Assembly: GCA_014859985.1 (NCBI GenBank)
Contig: JACZKN010000556.1
Location: 1 to 5,016, forward strand
Length of the DNA: 5,016 bases
Direction of reading: 5' to 3'
Source of the DNA: Candidatus Krumholzibacteriia bacterium
Lineage (GTDB): Bacteria > Krumholzibacteriota > Krumholzibacteriia > LZORAL124-64-63
The notes under the pieces were generated by a model. That model did not search any database and was not told the origin of the DNA. It saw only the letters and a program-made list of their open reading frames with translations. Position 1 is the stretch's first letter, and each line of letters opens with the position of its first letter. The position numbers were made by a program, and so were the translations under genes. Shown in pieces: positions 1-5,016 of the stretch.

Positions 1-1
1 C

Positions 2-409
2 CACAACGTCCGACGTACGATCTTCGATCTCGACACGTTCCGCCTCTGGGAGCGACGCTCGCTCGCCCTCGACCACATCGGCGACGGGCTCTTCGTGTTG
101 TTTGCCCGCGACTACGCCCCGCTGGCCGAGCGGCTGGATGCGATCACCGGTCGGCTCGAGGCGATCCCCGCGTACGTGGCCGCGACGCGATCTCGCGCCA
201 CCGCCCCGCAGGTCCGCGTCTGGCAGCGGCTCGAGATCGAGGCAGCGGATCACCTCCCGACGTTCATCGACGAGATCGTCTCGGCGGGCAAGGCGGCCCT
301 CGCGGACGGGACCGCGGCGGCCTACGTGTGCGAGTTCGGCCGCTGCCAGGCGCCTACCGCCGATCCGGACGAACTGCGGCGGCAGCTGCTGGCGGGCCGG
401 GAGAAGTGA
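2..409 (+). CDS. 3' part of a DUF885-like protein, 5' end outside window, apparently truncated
   Basis: The reading frame is open from the left edge and ends at TGA 407-409, giving 135 residues. The stretch reading FARDYAPLAERL, then RLEAIPAYVAATR (residues 51-63), then a segment rich in Ala and acidic residues, resembles the N-terminal helical region of DUF885 proteins. Those are usually about 550 residues long and belong to a family of uncharacterised, possibly metallopeptidase-like proteins. Here the frame ends about 50 residues after the recognisable part, with a tail (AAYVCEFGRCQAPTADPDEL) I do not recognise; the family's C-terminal two thirds are missing. The other two forward frames downstream do not restore the family pattern, so a simple nearby frameshift is not obvious. 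Leucine is mostly CTC (about 9 of 15) and Arg CGA occurs, unlike the CTG-dominated genes to the right. It converges on the next gene with a 24-bp gap. Family assignment is from memory of the motif and is moderate; function is unknown. Confidence 0.6.
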   Translation, partial: HNVRRTIFDLDTFRLWERRSLALDHIGDGLFVLFARDYAPLAERLDAITGRLEAIPAYVAATRSRATAPQVRVWQRLEIEAADHLPTFIDEIVSAGKAALADGTAAAYVCEFGRCQAPTADPDELRRQLLAGREK

Positions 410-433
410 CGGGACGATCCGCTCGGGCGCGGG

Positions 434-919
434 CTAGAGCTCGGCCACCTCGGTGACCTCGACCTCGCAGCTCAGGCCCGCCATATCGGCCCGGGCCGAC
501 AGCAGCTCGACCACCTGGGCGGGGAACTCGCGGCAGAACCGGGTCTCCAGGGCCGCGTCGTCGAAGACGTCCCAGCACAGATCCCCCACCCGCTCGGTGC
601 CGCAGTAGGCGTGCAGCTCCAGCAGCACGGTGTGGCCCATCTCCGGGTCGGCGTAGCTGTCCAGCAGGATCTCGATGGCGAAGTGGTCCTCGGGCACGGC
701 CACGCCGGCGCGCTTGGCGAACGCCTGCAGGGCGGCCTCCCAGTAGTCGGCCGCGGCCCGGGTCAAGGCCAGGCGGAACTCGCCGTCGCTCGCGGCCTGC
801 CACATCCCGGCCAGGCGCGCCGGGTCGGCGTGCAGCAGGTCGACGGCGATGTCGGCCTGGATCTCGGCCGCGCGGTTGTCGCGCAGGTCGTCGAAGTCCT
901 GGAACCTGGGCTCGGCCAT
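434..919 (-). CDS. Uncharacterised acidic 161-residue protein
   Basis: The ATG at 919-917 is preceded by GGGAG with a 6-base spacer, and the stop TAG is at 436-434. The frame stays open much further upstream, but that extension reads as low-quality GC-rich translation across the intergenic repeats, so the short start is preferred. The product is acidic, with no signal peptide or membrane segment, so it is probably cytoplasmic. It begins MAEPRFQDFDDLRDNRAAEI, is largely helical in appearance to about residue 75, then has alternating hydrophobic stretches (FAIEILLDSY at 80-89, TVLLELHAY at 97-105) and a beta-like C-terminus (CEVEVTEVAEL). Cysteines lie at 106, 115, 129 and 151, without a recognisable metal-binding spacing. 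I do not recognise a family. It is divergently transcribed from the CBS-domain gene and shares a 243-bp regulatory region with it, so co-regulation is possible. No function is proposed. Confidence 0.75.
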   Translation of the reverse strand: MAEPRFQDFDDLRDNRAAEIQADIAVDLLHADPARLAGMWQAASDGEFRLALTRAAADYWEAALQAFAKRAGVAVPEDHFAIEILLDSYADPEMGHTVLLELHAYCGTERVGDLCWDVFDDAALETRFCREFPAQVVELLSARADMAGLSCEVEVTEVAEL

Positions 920-956
920 GGTCGTGCTCCCGGGCTTGAGTGGCGGCTCAGCCCGC

Positions 957-985
957 AGGATAACCGGCAACGCGGCGGCGGGCAA
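957..985 (-). promoter_or_regulatory. Candidate sigma70-type promoter for the 161-residue protein gene
   Basis: Read on the minus strand, TTGCCC (985-980) and TATCCT (962-957) are separated by exactly 17 bases; each matches the consensus hexamer at 4 of 6 positions. Transcription would start near 950, leaving a leader of about 30 bases that contains the GGGAG ribosome binding site. The TATCCT box lies in one of the few AT-containing patches of this region. The call rests on hexamer matches only. Confidence 0.4.
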
Positions 986-1025
986 GGCGCGGCGGGGCGG
1001 CCCGGCACCGACGGGACCGGGGTCT

Positions 1026-1058
1026 GGACCACATCGGGACCACATCGGGACCACATCG
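1026..1058. repeat. Three perfect 11-bp tandem repeats in the divergent intergenic region
   Basis: The unit GGACCACATCG occurs three times head to tail at 1026-1036, 1037-1047 and 1048-1058, followed by a partial unit (GGA, then TC) from 1059. There are no mismatches. The 11-bp period is close to one DNA helical turn, so a protein binding each unit would sit on one face of the helix. The array ends 13 bases before the -35 box of the rightward promoter and begins about 40 bases from the -35 of the leftward one, a typical activator or shared-operator position. The core ACATCGG recurs at 1103-1109. Which protein binds, if any, is unknown. Simple slippage expansion is the alternative. Confidence 0.85.
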
Positions 1059-1071
1059 GGATCAAGGACTG

Positions 1072-1101
1072 TTGCCGTCCCCATTGGAATCGGTGTATGC
1101 T
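1072..1101 (+). promoter_or_regulatory. Candidate sigma70-type promoter for the CBS-domain gene
   Basis: TTGCCG (1072-1077) and TATGCT (1096-1101) are separated by 18 bases, each matching consensus at 4 of 6 positions. The surrounding 1072-1119 stretch is clearly more AT-rich than the rest of the window. The start would be near 1108, giving a leader of about 55 bases. The tandem repeats lie immediately upstream, consistent with regulation by a factor bound there. Confidence 0.45.
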
Positions 1102-1119
1102 GACATCGGATTTCATTTG

Positions 1120-1135
1120 GCCCCGCCGCCGGGGC
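1120..1135 (+). other. Small GC hairpin in the leader of the CBS-domain gene
   Basis: GCCCCG (1120-1125) and CGGGGC (1130-1135) can pair as a 6-bp all-GC stem with a 4-base loop. It ends 27 bases before the start codon and 13 bases before the Shine-Dalgarno sequence. It may stabilise the 5' end of the mRNA. In DNA this GC-rich, short stems are common by chance, so significance is uncertain. Confidence 0.35.
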
Positions 1136-1162
1136 GCAACGACCACACGGGAGGGGACGCGC

Positions 1163-1624
1163 ATGAAGACCATCCGGGAGCTGCTCAAGGCCAAGGGCGA
1201 CGGGCCCATCTACTCGGTCAAGCCCGACGACACCGTCTTCGACGCGGTGACGCGCATGGTGGAGCACAAGGTGGGCGCCATGCTGGTGAAGGAGGGCCCC
1301 AACATCGCCGGGATCGTGACCGAGCGGGACTACCTGCGCTTCATCACGGTCAGGGGCCGCACCGCCCGCGACACCCCCGTGCGCGAGATCATGACGCCCC
1401 GCGTGATCTACGTGACCCCGGACACGGACCTCAACGAGGTCATGGCCATCATGACCGCCCAGCGCATCCGCCACGTGCCGGTCATGGACAACGACACGCT
1501 GCTGGGCATCATCTCCATCGGCGACGTGGTCAAGCAGGTCACGAAGGACCAGAAGATCCAGATCCGCACCCTGGAGGAGTACATCTCCGACAGCTATCCC
1601 GGGCCCGCCAGGCCCCTCGACTAG
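1163..1624 (+). CDS. Stand-alone CBS-domain-pair protein
   Basis: The product is 153 residues. ATG 1163-1165 is chosen because a strong GGGAGGGG Shine-Dalgarno lies about 7 bases upstream and the protein then begins cleanly with MKTIRELLKAKG; the longer in-frame extension has no family character. Two CBS domains form one Bateman module: CBS1 at about residues 15-65 and CBS2 at about 75-128. Each carries the nucleotide-ribose-binding pattern Gly-x-x-Ser/Thr-x-x-Asp, as GIVTERD (50-56) and GIISIGD (115-121). The RxxMTPR-type linker (EIMTPR at 75-80) before CBS2 and the tail LEEYISDSYPG (137-147) are typical of small free-standing CBS proteins. Such modules usually bind AMP, ATP or other adenosyl ligands and act as cytoplasmic energy or redox sensors, normally by touching a partner enzyme or channel; the partner here is unknown. 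It is likely monocistronic: promoter candidate upstream, strong hairpin downstream. The family is certain, the ligand and target are not. Confidence 0.95.
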   Translation: MKTIRELLKAKGDGPIYSVKPDDTVFDAVTRMVEHKVGAMLVKEGPNIAGIVTERDYLRFITVRGRTARDTPVREIMTPRVIYVTPDTDLNEVMAIMTAQRIRHVPVMDNDTLLGIISIGDVVKQVTKDQKIQIRTLEEYISDSYPGPARPLD

Positions 1625-1642
1625 CCGGCCGGGCGGACCGGC

Positions 1643-1694
1643 GGAAATCGGAGCCCCGGGGATTGTCCCCCGGGGCTCCGTCGCCTAGATTTCC
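1643..1694 (+). terminator. Strong hairpin terminator after the CBS-domain gene
   Basis: Positions 1649-1661 and 1668-1680 form a perfect 13-bp stem (CGGAGCCCCGGGG and its complement) with the 6-base loop ATTGTC. An outer 7-bp pair, GGAAATC (1643-1649) with GATTTCC (1688-1694), could extend it around a bulge; C1649 can use either partner. The stem starts 25 bases after the stop codon. No proper U-run follows (only ATTT), so it is an imperfect intrinsic terminator, possibly Rho-assisted or an mRNA-end stabiliser. It separates the CBS gene from the aconitase-like gene. Confidence 0.8.
1663..1691 (+). promoter_or_regulatory. Weak promoter candidate for the homoaconitase-like gene
   Basis: TTGTCC (1663-1668), in the loop and descending arm of the terminator hairpin, and TAGATT (1686-1691) just after it, are 17 bases apart; each matches consensus at 4 of 6 positions. 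Transcription would start near 1698, about 45 bases before the ATG. It is the only plausible pair seen in the 118-bp gap, but the match is weak, and read-through from the CBS gene is an alternative. Confidence 0.25.
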
Positions 1695-1742
1695 CCCGTT
1701 CCCCGAGCCCGCGCACCACCCGCCCCCGAAGGACGCGCCGCC

Positions 1743-3692
1743 ATGGCCCAGACCGTCATCGAGAAGATCGTCCAGTCCCACGCCGTGGGCCTGAAGCCCG
1801 GCGCCGAGGTGCGCGCCGGCGACTTCGTGACCCTGACCCCCGACCACGTCATGACCCACGACAACACCTCCGCGGTCATGGGCAAGTTCAAGGGCCTGGG
1901 CGTGGACAGGGTGAAGAACCCCGCCCAGCCCGTGTTCACCCTGGACCACAACATCCAGGACCTGGGCGAGGCCAACCAGGCCAAGTACCGGGCCATCGCC
2001 GAGTTCGCCGCGGCCCAGGGCATCACTGCCTACGGCGCCGGCCGCGGCATCGGCCACCAGATCATGGTCGAGGAGGGCTTCGTCCGGCCCGGCGGCTTCT
2101 GCGTGGCCAGCGACAGCCACAGCAACACCTACGGCGCCGTGGCCGCCCTGGGCACGCCCGTGGTGCGCACCGACGCCGCCGCCCTCTGGGCCACCGGCAC
2201 CGTGTGGTGGCAGGTGCCGCGCACCGTGAAGGTGGTGCTCGAGGGCGCGCTGCGGCCGGGGGTCACGGGCAAGGACGTGATCATCACCCTGTGCGGCCTC
2301 TACAACCGGGGCGAGGTGCTCAACGCCGTCATCGAGTTCGCCGGCCCCGGCGTGGCGTCCCTGACCATGGAAGAGCGCCTGACCGTGGCCAACATGACCA
2401 CCGAGTGGGGCGCCTTGGCCGGCTGGTTCCCCTGCGACCCTACCTGCCTGGCGTTCCTGCAGGAGCGCAAGGCGTGGCTGGCCGCCCGGGGCGTGACCGG
2501 GCGCATCACCGACCAGGACCTGGAACGCTGGCGCAGCGACCCGCCGCGCAGCGATTCCGAAGCGTTCTACGCCGCGGAGATCGTGCTGGACCTGGCCCGG
2601 GTCACCCCCCACGTCAGCGGCCCCCACTCGGTCCAGGTGATGACCTCGCTGGCGACGCTGCAGAAGCAGAAGAAGAAGATCCACAAGGCCTACCTGCTCA
2701 GCTGCACCAACGCCCGCCTGGGCGACCTCGAGCAGGCGGCCGCCGTCGTGGACGGGAAGAAGGTGGCCGACGGCGTGGAGTTCTACGTGGCCGCGGCCAG
2801 CGGGCCCATCCAGGAAGAGGCCGAGGCCCACGGCGCCTGGCGCAAGCTGCTGGACGCCGGCGCCATCCCGCTGCCCCCCGGCTGCGGGCCGTGCATCGGC
2901 CTGGGCACGGGCCTGCTGAAGGCCGGCGAGGTGGGCATCTCCGCCACCAACCGCAACTTCCGCGGCCGCATGGGCGACCGCGAAGCCGAGGCCTACCTGG
3001 CCAGCCCCGCGGTGGTGGCGGCCAGCGCCCTGGCCGGGTACATCACCGGCCCCCAGGGCCAGGCCCTGGACGACGGCGCGCCCGCGCGCCGCTTCACCGA
3101 GTTCAAGCAGTCGGACCGGGACGCCGGCCCGGTCGAGATCCTGGCCGGCTTCCCCGCCGGCCACGAGGGCCGGGTGCTGTTCCTGCCCAAGGACAACCTC
3201 AACACCGACGGCATCTACTCCAAGGACTACACCTACCGCGACGACGTCACGCCGCAGGAGATGGCCCGCGTCGTGATGGAGAACTACGACCCGGACTTCG
3301 CCCCCATGGTGCGGGCGGGGGACGTGGTGGTCGCGGGCTACAACTTCGGCACCGGCAGCAGCCGCGAGCAGGCGGCGACCGCCCTGCAGGCGGCAGGGAT
3401 CCGCTGCGTCATCGCCGCCAGCTACAGCGACACCTACCTGCGCAACGCCATCAACAACGGGTTCCTCTGCGTGCAGAGCGCCGAGCTGGCGGACGTCCTG
3501 CGCGCCCGCTTCGCGGCACAGGAGCAGGCCGGCGTCCGCACGGTGGACGCCGGTCCCATCAGCCTGGACTTCCAGGGCTCGACCGCCCGCTGGAACGGGG
3601 CGACGTACCGGTTCCTGCCCCTGGGCGCACCGGTGCAGCAGCTGGTGATCGCCGGCGGCGTCGAGAACATGGTGCGCGCGCAGCTGGGCTGA
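1743..3692 (+). CDS. Single-chain aconitase-superfamily hydratase, fungal homoaconitase (LYS4)-like
   Basis: The product is 649 residues and complete. ATG 1743 has GAAGGA 9 bases upstream. The enzyme should isomerise citrate/isocitrate or homocitrate/homoisocitrate through the cis-unsaturated intermediate, using a [4Fe-4S] cluster in the cytoplasm. The catalytic region (about 1-435) has MTHDNTSAVM (37-46), LDHNIQD (67-73), GRGIGHQIMVEEG (100-112), SDSHSN (123-128) and NMTTEWGALAG (217-227). Cluster ligands are Cys321 (SCTN) and Cys381/Cys384 (GCGPCIG), followed by the substrate-binding TNRNFRGRMG (402-411). The swivel domain (about 475-649) has DNLNTDGIY (484-492), ENYDP (513-517), and NFGTGSSREQAATAL (534-548) with catalytic Ser and Arg, then NNGF (571-574). 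Several of these, notably HDNTSAVM, VRTDAAALWATG, DNLNTDGIY and GTGSSREQAATAL, match fungal LYS4 as I know it rather than AcnA (about 890 residues) or AcnB. There is no targeting peptide. All catalytic residues appear intact. Superfamily is certain; homoaconitase versus aconitase substrate is unresolved because no lysine or TCA genes flank it. Confidence 0.95.
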   Translation: MAQTVIEKIVQSHAVGLKPGAEVRAGDFVTLTPDHVMTHDNTSAVMGKFKGLGVDRVKNPAQPVFTLDHNIQDLGEANQAKYRAIAEFAAAQGITAYGAGRGIGHQIMVEEGFVRPGGFCVASDSHSNTYGAVAALGTPVVRTDAAALWATGTVWWQVPRTVKVVLEGALRPGVTGKDVIITLCGLYNRGEVLNAVIEFAGPGVASLTMEERLTVANMTTEWGALAGWFPCDPTCLAFLQERKAWLAARGVTGRITDQDLERWRSDPPRSDSEAFYAAEIVLDLARVTPHVSGPHSVQVMTSLATLQKQKKKIHKAYLLSCTNARLGDLEQAAAVVDGKKVADGVEFYVAAASGPIQEEAEAHGAWRKLLDAGAIPLPPGCGPCIGLGTGLLKAGEVGISATNRNFRGRMGDREAEAYLASPAVVAASALAGYITGPQGQALDDGAPARRFTEFKQSDRDAGPVEILAGFPAGHEGRVLFLPKDNLNTDGIYSKDYTYRDDVTPQEMARVVMENYDPDFAPMVRAGDVVVAGYNFGTGSSREQAATALQAAGIRCVIAASYSDTYLRNAINNGFLCVQSAELADVLRARFAAQEQAGVRTVDAGPISLDFQGSTARWNGATYRFLPLGAPVQQLVIAGGVENMVRAQLG

Positions 3693-3705
3693 GGCGCCTC
3701 AGCCC
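3686..3705. terminator. Perfect 20-bp palindrome over two convergent stop codons, candidate bidirectional terminator
   Basis: GGGCTGAGGCGCCTCAGCCC is its own reverse complement. It contains the TGA of the aconitase-like gene (3690-3692) and, symmetrically, the TGA of the minus-strand repeat-protein gene (3701-3699). Either transcript could form an 8-bp GC-rich stem with a GCGC loop. There is no U-run on either side, so it would be a non-canonical or Rho-assisted terminator, or an RNA 3'-end protector. The palindrome is directly visible; the terminator role is inference. Confidence 0.55.
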
Positions 3706-5015
3706 CCCTGCGCGGCCTTCATCAGCTGGAGCTGGATCTTGAGCCCGTGGTTGCCCGGGTCCAGTTCCAGCGCCCGTTCGAGGGCGGCCAGGCCCGCCGC
3801 GTCGTGGCCGGCGTCCAGGCTGACGAAGCCCACCAGGGTCCACAACCCCGCGTCGTTCCAGGGATCGTCGCCCGTGCGCACCAGGGCGTCGGCCAGGGCC
3901 AGGGCCCCGGCCGGATCCCCGAGCACGCGGTCGGCCTCCAGGACCAGTTCCACGTCGGCAGCCTCCGGACGGTCCGCCACCAGGGCGCGGCCCTCGGCCG
4001 CTTCGCCCAGGCGGATCAGCAGCCGGGCCAGGTCGCGGCGGTGGGCGTCGGTCGCTGCGGCCGCGTAGGCGGACCGCGCCGCCGCCAGCTCCGCGGCCGG
4101 GTCCAGGGGCGAGGCCCAGCGGCCCCGCGAGGCGCCACTCTGGCCGAAGAAGGCCTCGATCTGCAGGGGGCTGAGGTCGGCCCGCACGGTGGCCAGCTCC
4201 GCCAGGATCGCCCGGGACCCCGGGCCGTCGCCCTGGGCGTCCAGCAGGCGCAGACCCTCCTCGACCTCCAGCACCGCCGCCTGCAGGTCGCCCAGGCGAT
4301 GGTACACGGCGCCCTTGAGCAGCGCCGCCTGGGCGGGGTAGTGGCCCCGGGCCACGCAGAGCTCCAGGGCATCCAGGGCGGCGACGGCCCGTTCCTGCCG
4401 CTCGGCCTCGTCCGCGGTGCCGTCCACCGCCACCGCCAGGGTCGCGGCGAAGGCCAGGCGGCTGCCGGCGATGGGGAAGCTGTCGAACCCCAGGTACACG
4501 GGCAGTTTGCCGGGGCGACCGGTCAGGCGGCCCACGTCGTGGCCCTGCGGCTTGTAGGGGAAGTAGGGCGCGAACGGCGTGGTGATGCGGGCCTGGTCCC
4601 AGGCCTTGAGGGCCAGGCCGCGCCGGCCGGTCAGCTCGTAGATCATCCCGGCATCGTCCCAGAAGCGGTGGGCCTGGGGATAGATGTTCTCGCCGCGGTA
4701 GGTGCCGAAAGCCTTGGCCGCCATCTCCAGCTGGCCCGCCTCGATCCAGCTGAGGGCTTCGATCCAACGCTTGGCGTAGTCCGACGGCACGGCGGTCCAG
4801 ACCGCGACGTTGTTCAGTTCGGGGGCGCTGCCGCTGGTGCGGTAATTCATGGGGAAGCGGCGGATGGCCACCTGGCGCAGCTGGCCGGCCGCGGCGAAGG
4901 CGGCTCCCTGATCCCCGAGCCGGGCCGCGGTCAGGCCCCGCAGCAGCGTCACCTGGAAGGGATCCGCGCCCAGCCCGGCGGCGTGTTCCGCCGCCGCGGC
5001 CGCGCTGCCGATGCG
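3699..5015 (-). CDS. TPR-type helical repeat protein, N-terminus outside window
   Basis: The frame is open to the right edge and ends at TGA 3701-3699, giving 438 visible residues. A GTG at 4952-4950 is the first start-like codon, but the upstream frame (ending EHAAGLGADPFQ) continues the helical repeat pattern, so the true start is beyond the window. The protein is a chain of helix-turn-helix repeats rich in Ala and Leu. The clearest TPR-like units lie at 4233-4340 (AALLKGAVYHRLGDLQAAVL) and at 3756-3857 (LWTLVGFVSLDAGHDAAGLA, then ALERALELDPGN). Between them are non-repeat segments: NNVAVWTAVPSDYAKRW (4764-4814), YRGENIYPQAHRFWDD (4653-4700), and a stretch with TPFAPYFPYKP and GKLPVYLGFDSF. 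These aromatic-rich parts may form a distinct conserved surface. TPR proteins usually scaffold protein complexes, often in the periplasm or at membranes. Localisation cannot be judged without the N-terminus, and no specific function is recognised. It converges on the aconitase-like gene with only 6 bp between stop codons. Confidence 0.85.
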   Translation of the reverse strand, partial: RIGSAAAAAEHAAGLGADPFQVTLLRGLTAARLGDQGAAFAAAGQLRQVAIRRFPMNYRTSGSAPELNNVAVWTAVPSDYAKRWIEALSWIEAGQLEMAAKAFGTYRGENIYPQAHRFWDDAGMIYELTGRRGLALKAWDQARITTPFAPYFPYKPQGHDVGRLTGRPGKLPVYLGFDSFPIAGSRLAFAATLAVAVDGTADEAERQERAVAALDALELCVARGHYPAQAALLKGAVYHRLGDLQAAVLEVEEGLRLLDAQGDGPGSRAILAELATVRADLSPLQIEAFFGQSGASRGRWASPLDPAAELAAARSAYAAAATDAHRRDLARLLIRLGEAAEGRALVADRPEAADVELVLEADRVLGDPAGALALADALVRTGDDPWNDAGLWTLVGFVSLDAGHDAAGLAALERALELDPGNHGLKIQLQLMKAAQGG

Positions 5016-5016
5016 C

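Noticed and set aside
71..81. GACCACATCGG, the core of the intergenic repeat, also occurs inside the DUF885-like gene
   Set aside because: It encodes in-frame residues (Asp-His-Ile-Gly), occurs singly and is far from the array; chance is the simplest explanation.
1026..1065. Possible CRISPR-like or origin iteron array
   Set aside because: The units are only 11 bp, directly abutting with no spacers, and only three copies; no cas or replication gene is nearby.
611..1162. N-terminal extension of the CBS protein frame upstream to 611
   Set aside because: It would run antisense through the 161-residue gene, the repeats and the promoter region, has no family features, and a strong Shine-Dalgarno marks the start at 1163.
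920..1474. N-terminal extension of the 161-residue protein to 1474
   Set aside because: The extension lies antisense to the CBS gene and across the intergenic repeats, while a well-placed GGGAG precedes the ATG at 919.
1539..3164. A 541-codon open frame on the minus strand opposite the homoaconitase-like gene
   Set aside because: It is antisense to a clearly real gene, has Gly/Ala/His/Val-rich composition without motifs, and is explained by few stop codons in GC-rich DNA.
2204..3742. A 512-codon forward frame inside the homoaconitase-like gene
   Set aside because: The translation is almost entirely Arg, Gly, Pro and Ala, the usual out-of-frame shadow of a GC-rich gene.
3559..4767. A 402-codon minus-strand frame overlapping the TPR gene
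   Set aside because: It is a Pro/Arg/Gly-rich shadow of the real frame 3699-5015 and crosses into the antisense of the homoaconitase-like gene.

Overview
The window is compact, very GC-rich DNA (roughly 70% by eye) with intron-free genes, Shine-Dalgarno sequences and gaps of 6 to 243 bp, so it is bacterial. Third codon positions are strongly G/C and leucine is mostly CTG in the main genes. I cannot place the organism more precisely from the sequence. No tRNA, rRNA, CRISPR array or insertion sequence was seen.

Layout: (1) Positions 2-409 (+) hold the 3' end of a gene entering from the left. It resembles the N-terminal part of DUF885 proteins but stops far short of that family's usual length. 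(2) Positions 434-919 (-) hold an orphan 161-residue acidic protein, convergent with the first gene. (3) Positions 920-1162 form a divergent regulatory region with a promoter candidate for each side, three perfect 11-bp tandem repeats between them, and a small hairpin in the rightward leader. (4) Positions 1163-1624 (+) encode a stand-alone two-CBS-domain protein, followed by a strong hairpin terminator. (5) Positions 1743-3692 (+) encode a 649-residue single-chain aconitase-superfamily enzyme whose motifs look much more like fungal homoaconitase (LYS4) than like ordinary AcnA or AcnB. (6) A perfect 20-bp palindrome carries both its stop codon and that of the next gene. (7) Positions 3699-5015 (-) hold the C-terminal 438 residues of a TPR-type repeat protein that runs off the right edge.

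The genes do not form one operon. Orientation changes three times, and a terminator separates the only two adjacent same-strand genes. The CBS protein is probably an adenine-nucleotide or similar ligand sensor. The aconitase-like enzyme is either a citrate/isocitrate isomerase or a homocitrate/homoisocitrate isomerase of the alpha-aminoadipate lysine route. Nothing else in the window decides between these. The most notable items are the fungal-type homoaconitase signature in a bacterium, the helically phased repeat array between divergent promoters, and the stop-codon palindrome. I see no clear evidence of a new multi-gene system.
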